Notes: generated by a model from the sequence alone, not told the origin. Positions 10,501 through 19,491 are shown, numbered from the stretch's first letter. The stretch is DNA of 64,000 bases from Parabacteroides sp. PH5-46 (GCF_029892785.1 NZ_JARXXA010000018.1:21569-85568); one strand, 5' to 3'. Numbers and translations are program-made.

Positions 10501-11988
10501 AAAAAAACTATTGCTAACGTAAAAAAAGCGTTCAAAGAGGAAACCAGCATTACTACTAGGGATTATCCTTATATAACAGACCATACAGTTGTGAAACAAC
10601 CTGATTACTGGACGGTTGTCGAAGATTTCGATGTGGTAATCCCTATGACGATGAGTATTGAGCTGATGATGGAAATTGCGGAAAAACATGTTTCTGCCCA
10701 AAAGGTTTTAGGATTATCCTCCTTTAGTATTTTCCAATGGATGAACATTTTTCATGAATTCAGGTTGCAAATCGAAGGTCGTTGGATATCAGACGACCTG
10801 ATGAAATTGGAAATGAAAAACTTCATCACTACAGAGATTATGCTAGGAGACAAATATCCGGATCCGCCACAGAAATATGCAGGCGAGATAGACTTGGGTA
10901 AAAAGACGCATGAACCACCTACCCGTCAGTTTATATATAAAGAATTGATGTTTCACGGACCTAATTACCAGGGAGTCGTAGAAGTTACAGAAGTGTGCGA
11001 AAACGGGATGAAGGCTGTAGTAAAAGATAGTGGAGGAAAAGCCTCTTTACTTGATACGTTGGGGCAGTTGATTGGTGTATATCTGCGAACAGTGGTTGAA
11101 GAAAATAATATTTGTTTTCCGGTAAGTGTAGGCAAGATTACCTTCTATCAGGATTTCCATGACCAGGGCGGTATCTTTGATTTTACATTGGTAGTTACTG
11201 AAATAAACGATGATTTCATCAATGGTGATATGATTCTCAAACGTGGTGGTAAAGTATGGTGCATTGCTGAAAACTGGCTGAATAAACGTTTTGAAATGGA
11301 CAATGCCTTATGGGATATCATCAATACACCACTTGAAAATAAGCTGGCGAAACAATTAGAGGGGACTCCCCTTATGTATTTCGATCTTGCTTATCCTAAA
11401 ACAGGTAGTTGGCCGTTTATTGAGAAAAGGTATTTAAACCGAGAAGAAAAGGTTCACTTGAAAGGATTGTTGCTTAACAAGCGCAGACCCTATATCATTA
11501 GTCGTATTGCTATTAAAGATGCCATCCGTACTTACATTAATGAGAAATACGGAAAAAAATCATATCCTATTGAAATAGCAATAGAGCACGACGAAAGAGG
11601 TAAACCATTAGCCAAAGGATTGGATGAACTGGAAGGATTGGAAATCTCTCTCTCTCACAAAGGAAATGAATCTGTTGCACTCGTATCGGAAAAGCCGGTT
11701 GGCGTTGATATAGAACAGATAGAAGAGAGAAGTCTGGACTTCATGGATATGTCTTTCACGGAAAAAGAACTGACTTTGCTAAAGGATAGAGAACAATCGG
11801 AATGGTCTACCCGGTTTTGGACAGCCAAAGAAGCCTATGGAAAAATGTTAGGAGTAGGATTGGAAGGCAATCCTAAAAAATATGAGATTGAAAGAATTGA
11901 AGGCGATTCTTTATTTATTGCTCAACAAGAGATTTACACGTTTAAACATAAAGAAAAATACATTGTAGCATGGACACAGCAATTATAG
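7567..11988 (+). CDS. PUFA-synthase-like megasynthase (KS-AT-DH-PPTase)
   Basis: This 1473-residue partner starts three bases after the stop of the first synthase. Its ketosynthase (about 8-465) keeps Cys213 (DGACASS), His348 and His387, so it should condense rather than act as a chain-length factor. The acyltransferase-like domain (about 555-860) has Ser625 (GHSIGEW) and His742 (GYHTPF). It lacks the usual GQGSQ motif (SGFNMEM here) and I find no arginine in the malonyl-carboxylate position, so its substrate may not be malonyl-CoA. A coiled stretch (about 920-975) leads to a hot-dog dehydratase with His1006 and Asp1163. The last 165 residues form a 4'-phosphopantetheinyl transferase (GVDIEQ with Asp1381 and Glu1383; FWTAKEAYGKMLG with Lys1421 and Glu1422). 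That domain should activate the ACPs of this system, as PfaE does elsewhere. Confidence 0.9.
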   Translation: MTPNNIDIDKDIAIVGMSCLFPGAHNVDQYWHNLVNGVDSIIEAPAERIDPMYFQKGEAAYDRFYCNRGGFLDIPMIDPMKYGFLPIAAKGMEPEQLFMMKLAFEALEDAGVFQKNISLENGCVIIGKGNFGNLSSMRNMDIINTSVQVAEVVKACIPTISDEDLERIRKAYQAQKGEIKPDTAIALMPNLIAALVTNKLNMHGPAYTVDGACASSAIAINHASELLLSGQCDIALAAGIHTAQSAMFQASFNMLGAISYKGVISPFSEDADGLLPSEGGGALVLKTLKKAIEDDDRVYAVIKASAVFSDGSGVSVMAPNTVGQQLTIAKAWEKVNLNPQDIGLIEAHGTATIAGDKVEINTLNEFFGKDPSLPKIWLGSVKSNIGHTMPAAGMAGVMKVALALYHRQIPPTLHAERPAKALVDSRFELPQTAVDWDGDKYPLVAGVNAFGFGGINSHVIMTAYDNKPENLIPDNKIVIKRSFKYAYLVAANTKEEMLAKIDKRYWMGAKGKYKLVIFDPTDERIARARSIVEKDKPWKGRMDIWFSNEPLLEKDGKLAFLFSGFNMEMDVEVNTVADYFELERPRDMAEQGLLNHSLKLYHINNLLDTSLKKLGVTPNMNAGHSIGEWHAGKASGLVTDENVKSMMEAWVKDLNQEIDENTQAPNDDYDSKLEDVYFVAVGCGYKELEPIIKDIPELYLSNDNCNTQVLMCGKREAVDEMCERLKKHQIFNQELPYKSGYHTPFIAKHIGILDYCLNQIEELKEPTIPIWSATSLEQYPTDMGEYRKLTFEHLTSHVRFRELIDKLYTQEKARVFIQIGAGSLTGFVDDILRDENYSTISTYNPGKSGIEQLRRVLALLYIEGKEVDTLFIRNGEMSKVVGQELEIEGFSPFVTEFPLIKEVLKKQSRFDFSSYEENTNSNQPLAQKVNENIREMSLAQKEMLDIMDEVKSLEQKFNITNGISQIQTKEKVIQPAIQKKTIANVKKAFKEETSITTRDYPYITDHTVVKQPDYWTVVEDFDVVIPMTMSIELMMEIAEKHVSAQKVLGLSSFSIFQWMNIFHEFRLQIEGRWISDDLMKLEMKNFITTEIMLGDKYPDPPQKYAGEIDLGKKTHEPPTRQFIYKELMFHGPNYQGVVEVTEVCENGMKAVVKDSGGKASLLDTLGQLIGVYLRTVVEENNICFPVSVGKITFYQDFHDQGGIFDFTLVVTEINDDFINGDMILKRGGKVWCIAENWLNKRFEMDNALWDIINTPLENKLAKQLEGTPLMYFDLAYPKTGSWPFIEKRYLNREEKVHLKGLLLNKRRPYIISRIAIKDAIRTYINEKYGKKSYPIEIAIEHDERGKPLAKGLDELEGLEISLSHKGNESVALVSEKPVGVDIEQIEERSLDFMDMSFTEKELTLLKDREQSEWSTRFWTAKEAYGKMLGVGLEGNPKKYEIERIEGDSLFIAQQEIYTFKHKEKYIVAWTQQL

Positions 11989-12278
11989 CCAAAAAGCAAC
12001 AAAGTGAAATCGTATTCGAACAACTAAAAGAGTTTGTTGCTGATATCATTGGAAGTGATGTCATTGAAGAAATAGGGATAACCAAGGAAAGTGTTTTTAC
12101 AAAAAACCTGGAGATGGATAGTATAGAAATTGTTGCCTTTGCGGAAAAAGTAAAGAAGAAATACGGACATGAAATAGATTTTATTTCATGGATATCTCAA
12201 ATGAAATTTCAGGATTTGTATAACTTGTCTGTTGGGCAGGTGGTAGATTACATAGTAAGTGGGCATGATTCGAATTAA
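11970..12278 (+). CDS. Free-standing acyl carrier protein
   Basis: A 102-residue protein with one ACP fold. The phosphopantetheine site is Ser51 in LEMDSIEIV, followed by the expected acidic helix. Its start overlaps the end of the second synthase by 19 bases, which implies translational coupling. The synthases contain only one integrated ACP, so this discrete carrier may load a starter, receive the finished chain or hand it to the adjacent hydrolase. The motif differs from the DSIK form of the integrated ACP, suggesting a different partner. Confidence 0.85.
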   Translation: MDTAIIAKKQQSEIVFEQLKEFVADIIGSDVIEEIGITKESVFTKNLEMDSIEIVAFAEKVKKKYGHEIDFISWISQMKFQDLYNLSVGQVVDYIVSGHDSN

Positions 12279-13014
12279 TAACAACGATTTTTATATACTG
12301 GAAATGAATGAAGGTGCAGCAGAAACTGTTGTAATGATTCATGGTATATTTACAAATCTGTCTGTTTATTATTTCTCTATTGCACAAGAATTAGCTAAGA
12401 AATATCATGTTGTTCTTTATGATTTAAAAGGGCATGGACTCAGTGAAACAGCCGATTCAGGTTATGATTTGCAGTCGATGTCGAAAGACTTGCTGGGTAT
12501 TTTATATGAACTTAATTTATCCAAAGTACATATAGCAGGGTATAGTTATGGAGGGCTAATTGCTTTGTATATGGCTATACATCATCCTCAAGTGGTTGAT
12601 AAATTGATTATTATTGAAACCCCGGACTTAAGTGATGGACAATCAAGGCCTTTACTGGAAGGATATGATAAATCTTTTTTAGACCAATATCTAAAAAGTT
12701 TATCTCTATCAACCAGTATAACACCCAGCCAAAGGAAGATTAGTAAAACACACCGGCAGGTTCAATACTTGTTTGAACATACAACGTTAAAAGAAGATTT
12801 AAGACAGGACTTGGATATGTTTGATAAAATAGCAGCGAATCCACCTGCAAACGAAACTCTTTTATTGTATGCCAAACAAACGGAATGTGCTAATGCCGCT
12901 ACGTTTTTGCACCGGCATATAGATAAATCTTCTTTGTATTATGGAGAAGGTGACCATAGCATACCTGTACAGAATCCTGAATGGATTGTTGATAAAATAA
13001 CAAGATTCCTGTAG
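12265..13014 (+). CDS. Alpha/beta hydrolase, possible chain-releasing thioesterase
   Basis: About 249 residues with the alpha/beta-hydrolase fold: an oxyanion-type HGIF motif near the N-terminus, nucleophile Ser94 in GYSYGG and a C-terminal GDHS with His231. A GTG six bases upstream at 12259 is in frame, but ATG at 12265 is the more usual choice. The gene overlaps the ACP gene by 14 bases. Neither synthase has a thioesterase domain, so release or editing of the acyl chain is a reasonable role by context. The sequence alone does not separate a thioesterase from another serine hydrolase. Confidence 0.75.
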   Translation: MIRINNNDFYILEMNEGAAETVVMIHGIFTNLSVYYFSIAQELAKKYHVVLYDLKGHGLSETADSGYDLQSMSKDLLGILYELNLSKVHIAGYSYGGLIALYMAIHHPQVVDKLIIIETPDLSDGQSRPLLEGYDKSFLDQYLKSLSLSTSITPSQRKISKTHRQVQYLFEHTTLKEDLRQDLDMFDKIAANPPANETLLLYAKQTECANAATFLHRHIDKSSLYYGEGDHSIPVQNPEWIVDKITRFL

Positions 13015-13038
13015 TCTGACATAATATAATTTGCTTGT

Positions 13039-14292
13039 ATGTTTGATTTTGATAACTGGACAGAAATATTTGCTTCGATAAAAAAGAATAAGTTAAGAAC
13101 CTTTCTTACCGGATTCTCTATATCGTGGAGTATTTTTATGTTCATTATTCTGTTGGCTTCAAGCAATGGTGCGATGAATGGAGTAATGACAACCTTTGGT
13201 AGCAGGGATGTCAATAGTATTTCTATTTTCGGACGTACCACCTCTATCCCGTTCAAAGGACTTCCCGATAATAGGAAAATAGAGTTGGACGAAAAAGACT
13301 TTGAGCTGATAAATAATCAAATACTACAAAAGGAATTTATCTCTCCTTGTATAAATACGATTGCTACAGCCAGTTATAAAAAAGATTATGCAGCATCTGT
13401 TACATTAGTAGGTGTATATCCTGAATATACACATATCAATGGAATAAAAATAAAGGATAAGCAAGGGCGGTTTATCAGTGATTTTGATATAGATAAGCAG
13501 CGAAAGGTTGCAGTTATCAATCAACGTCTGAAGGATGTATTATATCAGGATAAAAACCCTGTCGGGGAAGATATAAATATAAACAATCTTCGATTTACGG
13601 TCATAGGTGTTTTCGACGAAACTTCCTCTACCAATATTGAAAAGGCTTATATTCCCTTCTCTACCTCTCAACTGTTATTTTATGGAGGGTGGGGCTTTAC
13701 CAGTCTGGCTTTTACTGTAAAGAACCTGGATACGAAGAAAAGTAATGAGCAATTTATTAAAGACCTGAGAACCCGTTTGGGGGCTTTGCATCAATTTGAT
13801 CCTGAGGATGAGCAAGCGGTTACCTTTACGGATCGGTTGGATACGTATTTACAAACATTGGGGATATTTAATGCTGTAAATGTTTTTATCTGGGTTATCG
13901 GGATTGGAACGCTATTTGCCGGAATTGTAGGTATTAGTAATATCATGCTTATTACGGTGAGGGAGCGTACCCGGGAATTCGGAATCAGAAAAGCTTTGGG
14001 AGCTAAACCTTACTCTATACTTATAAATATTGTAGTAGAATCGGTTGTTATAACCTCTATGTTTGGCTATCTGGGCTTATTTGTGGGTATGGGGCTCAGC
14101 AAACTATTTGATTGGTTTCTTGATAATAATACACAATTATCATCATTGGCCATATTTGAAAATCCGTCGGTTAATGTTACTACAGCAATAGGAGCAATGA
14201 TTGTTTTAGTAATAGCTGGCGTATTAGCCGGTTATTTTCCGGCACGATTAGCTGTGAAAGTACCTGCAGTAGAAGCAATGAGGGCAGAATAA
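13039..14292 (+). CDS. FtsX/MacB-type ABC permease, first of a pair
   Basis: A 417-residue inner-membrane permease. One N-terminal transmembrane helix (about 20-45) is followed by a large periplasmic MacB-like domain and three C-terminal helices. The motif ERTREFGIRKALGAKP just after the second helix is the conserved coupling segment of FtsX permeases, which contacts a separate ATPase. No ATPase gene is present in the operon, so it must borrow one encoded elsewhere or work differently. With the following permease, HlyD and TolC genes it suggests export across both membranes, probably of the synthase product. Confidence 0.85.
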   Translation: MFDFDNWTEIFASIKKNKLRTFLTGFSISWSIFMFIILLASSNGAMNGVMTTFGSRDVNSISIFGRTTSIPFKGLPDNRKIELDEKDFELINNQILQKEFISPCINTIATASYKKDYAASVTLVGVYPEYTHINGIKIKDKQGRFISDFDIDKQRKVAVINQRLKDVLYQDKNPVGEDININNLRFTVIGVFDETSSTNIEKAYIPFSTSQLLFYGGWGFTSLAFTVKNLDTKKSNEQFIKDLRTRLGALHQFDPEDEQAVTFTDRLDTYLQTLGIFNAVNVFIWVIGIGTLFAGIVGISNIMLITVRERTREFGIRKALGAKPYSILINIVVESVVITSMFGYLGLFVGMGLSKLFDWFLDNNTQLSSLAIFENPSVNVTTAIGAMIVLVIAGVLAGYFPARLAVKVPAVEAMRAE

Positions 14293-14293
14293 T

Positions 14294-15547
14294 ATGTTCG
14301 ATTTAGATAAAATACAGGAAATATGGATCACAATTACCCGAAACCGGGTAAGAAGTTTTCTTACTGCATTCGGGGTATTTTGGGGTATTTTTACGTTGGT
14401 TGTAATGATTGGTTCGGGAGATGGATTGGAACGGGGCGTTATGAAAGGAGTTAAAGGATTTGCGACCAATTCCTGCTTTATAGGTTCTGCGCCTACGGCC
14501 ATAGCCTATAAGGGATTTCAGAAAGGGAGAGCCTGGGATATACGGAATAAAGATATTGGTATTCTTATGGATTCGATACCTGAAATAAAGTTTCTGTCTC
14601 CTGTATTATGGGGACAAATGATGAATAACAATGTTGTATACGAAGAGCAGAGCGGGACTTTCCATGTGAAAGGTTTGTATCCGAACTATGCACAGGTAGA
14701 AAGCCAACACCTGTCATACGGACGCTTTATCAATGATATAGATATGGAGAAGAAGAGAAAAGTATGTGTCATTGGTAAAAAAGTATTTGAAAGGATGTTC
14801 ACGCGAAAGGAAAACCCCGTCGGGAAGGATATCCGGGTAAATGGTGTTTATTACCAGATCGTAGGAGTAACAAACGGACTATCTGATATTAGTATCGGAG
14901 ATAAGTTGGAGAGTTCGATACTTCTACCTTTCACTACTTTGCAACAGATAAACAATCAAGGAGATATCATTCATTTTATAGCAGCTATATCAAAAGATAA
15001 TGTCCGGGCAAACTATATAGAAAATAGAGTAATACAGGTACTGAAAAGCACCCATTCCATACATCCGGATGACTATAAGGCCATCTGGAGTTTTAATATG
15101 GAGAAAGAATATACGATGTATATGAACCTTTTTAGTGGTGTATCTATTTTAATATGGATTGTAGGGCTGGGAACGCTTGTGGCCGGTATTGTAGGCGTAT
15201 GCAATATTATGCTGATAACTGTAAAGGAAAGGACAAGAGAAATCGGTGTACGGCGGGCTATCGGGGCCAAGCCTCGTAAGATCATCAGCCAGATAATGTG
15301 GGAAAGTGTTGTTCTTACGTTACTTGCCGGGATTTGCGGACTATGTGCGGGTGTTTATGCCTTGCATATAGCCGATTTGGTTTGGGTACAAAAACAAGAA
15401 AACATGTTCATCTTGCATCCTATGATTACATTCAAGATAGGGGTTTCCTCTCTTCTGATATTGTTAATTAGCGGAGTGCTGGCCGGTATCATACCGGCTA
15501 TGCGTGCTTTGAACATAAAAGCGATTGATGCAATCAGGGAAGAATAA
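14294..15547 (+). CDS. FtsX/MacB-type ABC permease, second of a pair
   Basis: A 417-residue paralogue of the preceding gene, one base after its stop. It has the same layout: N-terminal helix, periplasmic domain, then three helices with ERTREIGVRRAIGAKP as the coupling motif. Equal length and similar ends (AMRAE and AIREE) fit an ancient duplication. The pair would form a heterodimeric permease analogous to LolC/LolE or MacB dimers. No ATP-binding domain is fused. Confidence 0.85.
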   Translation: MFDLDKIQEIWITITRNRVRSFLTAFGVFWGIFTLVVMIGSGDGLERGVMKGVKGFATNSCFIGSAPTAIAYKGFQKGRAWDIRNKDIGILMDSIPEIKFLSPVLWGQMMNNNVVYEEQSGTFHVKGLYPNYAQVESQHLSYGRFINDIDMEKKRKVCVIGKKVFERMFTRKENPVGKDIRVNGVYYQIVGVTNGLSDISIGDKLESSILLPFTTLQQINNQGDIIHFIAAISKDNVRANYIENRVIQVLKSTHSIHPDDYKAIWSFNMEKEYTMYMNLFSGVSILIWIVGLGTLVAGIVGVCNIMLITVKERTREIGVRRAIGAKPRKIISQIMWESVVLTLLAGICGLCAGVYALHIADLVWVQKQENMFILHPMITFKIGVSSLLILLISGVLAGIIPAMRALNIKAIDAIREE

Positions 15548-15569
15548 AAATTAAACAGACTTATCGTTT

Positions 15570-16664
15570 ATGAAGAAAGTAGGTCGGATTATAATATTTT
15601 CTATTTTAATACTTGTAGTTCTTATGACTTTCAAGTTTTTGTGGGACGAATCCCGGGAGCAAGTTGCACGCTACGAGATTGTAACACCCAGGATAGGTAC
15701 TGTGGAAAATACGGTAGTAGCTACCGGCAATATCGAACCCCGGAATAAAATATTAATAAAACCCCAGATATCCGGGATTATTAATAATGTAAGAAAGGAA
15801 GCCGGAGAAAGTATCCAAAAAGGAGAAATTATTGCCAACGTGAAGGTTACAACAGAAATGGGAGAGCTAAATGCGGCAGAATCCAGGTTAAGGGTTGCGG
15901 AAATAAACCTGAATCAGATACAAATGGATTTCAGACGTCAGCAGATGTTGTACAACCGGGAAGTAATATCCAGGAATGAATTTGAAATATCTGAAGCTGC
16001 TTACAGGAAAGCAGTTGAAGAACAGCAGAATGCCAAAGATGCATTGGATATTGTTAAGTATGGTGTAGCCAAAAGGTTTTCCCGGATAAGTAATACGCAA
16101 ATCCGGTCTACAACTTCAGGTACAGTGTTGAACCTTCCTATTAAAGAAGGGGATTATGTTATTCAGTCTAATGTGTTTAACGAAGGGACAACCATAGCTG
16201 CCGTAGCCGACATGACTGATCTGATATTCAGAGGAAGTGTTGATGAAACAGAAGTTCATCTGCTCAAAAACAAAATGCCTGTGAGAATAAAAATAGGAGC
16301 TATCAGCGATAAGGTGTTCAGGGCTTATATTGAATACATTGCACCGGAGGGAAAGAGGGAGAACGGAACCGTCTTATACGAAATCAAGGCCACCTTGCAT
16401 GTACCCGACTCTGTTCTGATCCGGGCAGATTATAGCGCGAATGGTGAAATCCTTATCAGGCGGGCCAGAAATACTATTCTGATTCCTGAAGCATCTGTTG
16501 AGTTCAGCGAGGGGCTGACTTATGTTTATGTTTTGACATCTGAGGGGAAAGAACAGGTTTTTGAAAGAAGACAAGTTAGAGTAGGCTTGTCGGACGGAGT
16601 TAATATTCAGATAAGAAAAGGGATATCGTTAGATGATAAAGTAAGAGGCCTTCAATTAGATTAA
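15570..16664 (+). CDS. Periplasmic adaptor (HlyD/MacA family)
   Basis: A 364-residue membrane-fusion protein. An N-terminal membrane anchor (about 7-24) precedes a half-lipoyl segment around VVATGNIEPRNKILIKP, a coiled-coil hairpin of roughly residues 80-155, the second lipoyl half and a beta-barrel domain. Such proteins bridge an inner-membrane pump to a TolC channel. It lies between the permease pair and a TolC gene, the usual MacA position. Confidence 0.85.
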   Translation: MKKVGRIIIFSILILVVLMTFKFLWDESREQVARYEIVTPRIGTVENTVVATGNIEPRNKILIKPQISGIINNVRKEAGESIQKGEIIANVKVTTEMGELNAAESRLRVAEINLNQIQMDFRRQQMLYNREVISRNEFEISEAAYRKAVEEQQNAKDALDIVKYGVAKRFSRISNTQIRSTTSGTVLNLPIKEGDYVIQSNVFNEGTTIAAVADMTDLIFRGSVDETEVHLLKNKMPVRIKIGAISDKVFRAYIEYIAPEGKRENGTVLYEIKATLHVPDSVLIRADYSANGEILIRRARNTILIPEASVEFSEGLTYVYVLTSEGKEQVFERRQVRVGLSDGVNIQIRKGISLDDKVRGLQLD

Positions 16665-16668
16665 TCGT

Positions 16669-18144
16669 ATGAAAACAAAACTATCCATCTATTTTATAAT
16701 AGCCCTTTTCCTTACATATCCGATGGAAAAAGCGCTTGCACAAAGAGTGAATAATGATATGTATACTCCTCACAAACAGCAAGTAGCCAGGCGAACAACC
16801 GAAAGGGAAACAAGAAGCACCAATACCAGGAATCGCAATGTTAAAAGATGGACACTGGAGGAATGTATCCAATATGCTATTGATCATAATATTAGTATAC
16901 AGCGTTTGAAGCTTCAGCGAGAGGTAGCGGGAGTTCAGCAGAATACAGCGGAAAACAGCCGTTTGCCGGATCTTAATGCAGGTATTACTCAGGATTGGAG
17001 TTTCGGGCGTTCGCAAACGTATCCGGATATGGATGAACCTTTGTCCAGGACAGCATTGGGAGGAAGTACTTCTATTCCTATTTTTACAGGCTTTCGTATT
17101 CCGAACGAAATAGCACGGACTAAATTAGAGTTTGAAGCAGCTACGCAGAACCTGGAAAAAGCAAAGGATAATCTATCCATTAATATTACGTCTTTGTTCT
17201 TGCAGGTATTATTTAATAAAGAACTTGTAAAGATAAACGAAGAGCAATTGGCGCTGACTCAAACCCAGCTGAGGAAAACAGAATACCTCATTGAAGCCGG
17301 AAGTGTACCCTCCGTCAACCTATATGATATGGAGGCACAGTTTGCCAAGGACAAGGTATCGGTCATTGAAGCACAGAATAATCTGGAACTGGCTTTGCTT
17401 GATTTGGCGCAGGCACTCGAGTTGGAACAGGAAACTCAGTTTGATGTAAGGGTTCCTCTGTTCAATGAAAAATTGCTGGGAGATATGTTTCGCAGGATTC
17501 AACCGGCACAGTCTATCTTCGAACATGCAGTCAGCTATAAGCCTGTAATAAAAGAACAAGAGTTCAGAATAGAGAGTGCCGAAAAGGCATTGAAAGTAGC
17601 CCAAGCCGATTACATGCCCAACTTGAGCCTTGTATTTGAATGGGGAACCGGATATCTTTACAAATACAATGCCAAAGATGTAATAAACCCGTCAACCAAT
17701 CAGCTGATTAGGGCAAATGAAACTTTTTCTAATCAATTGAAGAATAATGACTATATGTTGATTGGATTGAAGCTAAGTATCCCAATCTTTAATCGTTATC
17801 AAACACGCAATAAAGTTCGTACAGCCAAACTGGATATACAAGACCGGAAGCTGCTGCTGGAAGATGTAAAGAAAACCCTCTATAAAGAAATCCAGACAGC
17901 GCATAAGAATGCTATCGCCGCACATGAAAAATATATGGCATCGAATGATGCTGTAAAGTTTACTTCGGAATCTTTTGAACATGCACAAATCCGCTATGAA
18001 CTGGCTAAGCTGACTCCATTTGAGTATAATGAGGTGAAAACAAGATTTTTGCAAAGCCAGTCTGAACAGATACAGGCGAAATATGATTATATCCTGCGGG
18101 CAAAAATTCTGGACTTTTATAATGGGATTCCCATTAAATTTTAA
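16669..18144 (+). CDS. TolC-family outer-membrane channel
   Basis: A 491-residue outer-membrane efflux protein. A signal peptide ends near ALAQ at residue 25, followed by a basic linker and the family opening RWTLEECIQYAIDHN. Two alternating long helical repeats rich in Gln, Glu and Ala follow, as in TolC subunits. The gene starts 4 bases after the adaptor gene. It should supply the outer-membrane exit for the product of this operon. Confidence 0.88.
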   Translation: MKTKLSIYFIIALFLTYPMEKALAQRVNNDMYTPHKQQVARRTTERETRSTNTRNRNVKRWTLEECIQYAIDHNISIQRLKLQREVAGVQQNTAENSRLPDLNAGITQDWSFGRSQTYPDMDEPLSRTALGGSTSIPIFTGFRIPNEIARTKLEFEAATQNLEKAKDNLSINITSLFLQVLFNKELVKINEEQLALTQTQLRKTEYLIEAGSVPSVNLYDMEAQFAKDKVSVIEAQNNLELALLDLAQALELEQETQFDVRVPLFNEKLLGDMFRRIQPAQSIFEHAVSYKPVIKEQEFRIESAEKALKVAQADYMPNLSLVFEWGTGYLYKYNAKDVINPSTNQLIRANETFSNQLKNNDYMLIGLKLSIPIFNRYQTRNKVRTAKLDIQDRKLLLEDVKKTLYKEIQTAHKNAIAAHEKYMASNDAVKFTSESFEHAQIRYELAKLTPFEYNEVKTRFLQSQSEQIQAKYDYILRAKILDFYNGIPIKF

Positions 18145-18147
18145 TGA

Positions 18148-19491
18148 ATGGAACAAATACTGGAACTACGGGATAAAAAGATCTCCCGGCTTTTTTGGCA
18201 ATATACGCTGCCGTCTATAGCCGGAACACTTGCTTTGGCTGTCTATTATATTATAGATAGTATTTTTATAGGATATGGCCCGAACTTAGGAGAGCATGCC
18301 CTTGGGGCTCTCGGAGTACTCTTGCCCATTATGAACCTGTTGGCTTCGTTGGGCACATTGGTGGGAGTTGGAACTTCGAGTCGTATTTCCATATATTTCG
18401 GACTGGGTGATAAAGAAACAGCCATGCAAGTAATGGGAACTTCGCTTCTTTTTACTTTCATTATCTCTGTTATCCCGATTGTTGCTATTTACATATGGAT
18501 GGAACCGATCCTTTACTGGATGGGGGCAACGGAAGAGACCTATTTCTTTGCGAAAGACTTTCTTAGTTATTATCTTCCGGCCAGCCTTTTCCTGAACATG
18601 GGAGCTACACTGACTAATATAATGAAAGCTACCGGATTTCCTAAAAAGTCAATGTATGTTGTAGGTGTCAGTGTTATATTCAATCTCATATTGGCTCCTG
18701 TTTTTATCTTTGTTTTTAAATGGGGAATGAAAGGAGCCGGAGGGGCAACTCTTTTATCTACCTTTGTGTCTGCCTGTATAATCATCCCTCATTTTCTGGG
18801 GAAAAAGAGTTTTTTCCCTATTAAGCTGTCTTATTTGAGGCTACGGCTGAATATACTCTTAAAGATATTGAGTATAGGATTTGCTCCATTCCTGATTACA
18901 GCTATGACCTCTTTGATTGTTTTCTTCACAAACAAGCAGCTTATTGCCTATAGTAGCCCTGTTTCTTTAGAAGGCTATGTAATTGCAAGCCGTTTCCATT
19001 ATGTTTTCATCATGATATTTGCGGGAATCTCTCAAGGGATACAGCCTATTGTCGGATATAATTTCGGAGCAAAAAACTATACGCGGATGTTCCAAACGCT
19101 GTATTATGCATTCAGGGTGGCTTTTGGGATTGGTGTTGTAGCTTTATTATTGGGTATTTTTGCTTCTAAAGAGCTGGTGCAGATGTTTAACCCCGGCCCG
19201 GAGCTGATAACAGAAGCTTCTAAAGCGCTTTTCGTTTTAACCGTAACATTGCCTTTAGCCGGTTGCCAGATGTTGATAAGCGGCTTTTTCCAACATATTG
19301 GAAACGCCGTTAAATCGGCAGCTTTAAGTGTAATCAGGCAGGCTTTCTTCATTCCGCTGGTTTATTTATTGCCGCTATATTGGGGTGTAAACGGTGTTTG
19401 GGCCAGCCTTCCTGTGTCGGAAATACTGGTGTGTTTGCTGACGTTTCTTATCTTTTACCTTCAATCAAAACATTTCCCTAAGCAAAGGTAG
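18148..19491 (+). CDS. MATE-family efflux transporter
   Basis: A 447-residue inner-membrane protein with about twelve transmembrane helices and the MATE pattern: ISRLFWQYTLPSIAG at the start, NLILAPVFIF midway and the internal twofold layout. MATE proteins use Na+ or H+ gradients to move organic cations or lipid-like molecules. It begins three bases after the TolC stop, so it belongs to the synthase operon and may flip an intermediate or final product. Its 3' end overlaps the convergent acyltransferase gene by 27 bases. Confidence 0.88.
   Translation: MEQILELRDKKISRLFWQYTLPSIAGTLALAVYYIIDSIFIGYGPNLGEHALGALGVLLPIMNLLASLGTLVGVGTSSRISIYFGLGDKETAMQVMGTSLLFTFIISVIPIVAIYIWMEPILYWMGATEETYFFAKDFLSYYLPASLFLNMGATLTNIMKATGFPKKSMYVVGVSVIFNLILAPVFIFVFKWGMKGAGGATLLSTFVSACIIIPHFLGKKSFFPIKLSYLRLRLNILLKILSIGFAPFLITAMTSLIVFFTNKQLIAYSSPVSLEGYVIASRFHYVFIMIFAGISQGIQPIVGYNFGAKNYTRMFQTLYYAFRVAFGIGVVALLLGIFASKELVQMFNPGPELITEASKALFVLTVTLPLAGCQMLISGFFQHIGNAVKSAALSVIRQAFFIPLVYLLPLYWGVNGVWASLPVSEILVCLLTFLIFYLQSKHFPKQR

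Noticed and set aside
13039..15547. FtsX cell-division protein
   Set aside because: The length of 417 residues, large periplasmic domain and neighbouring HlyD and TolC genes fit MacB-type export rather than division.
766..19491. Arylpolyene/flexirubin-type cluster
   Set aside because: Those clusters use separate small type II enzymes; here large multidomain synthases of Pfa type are present.
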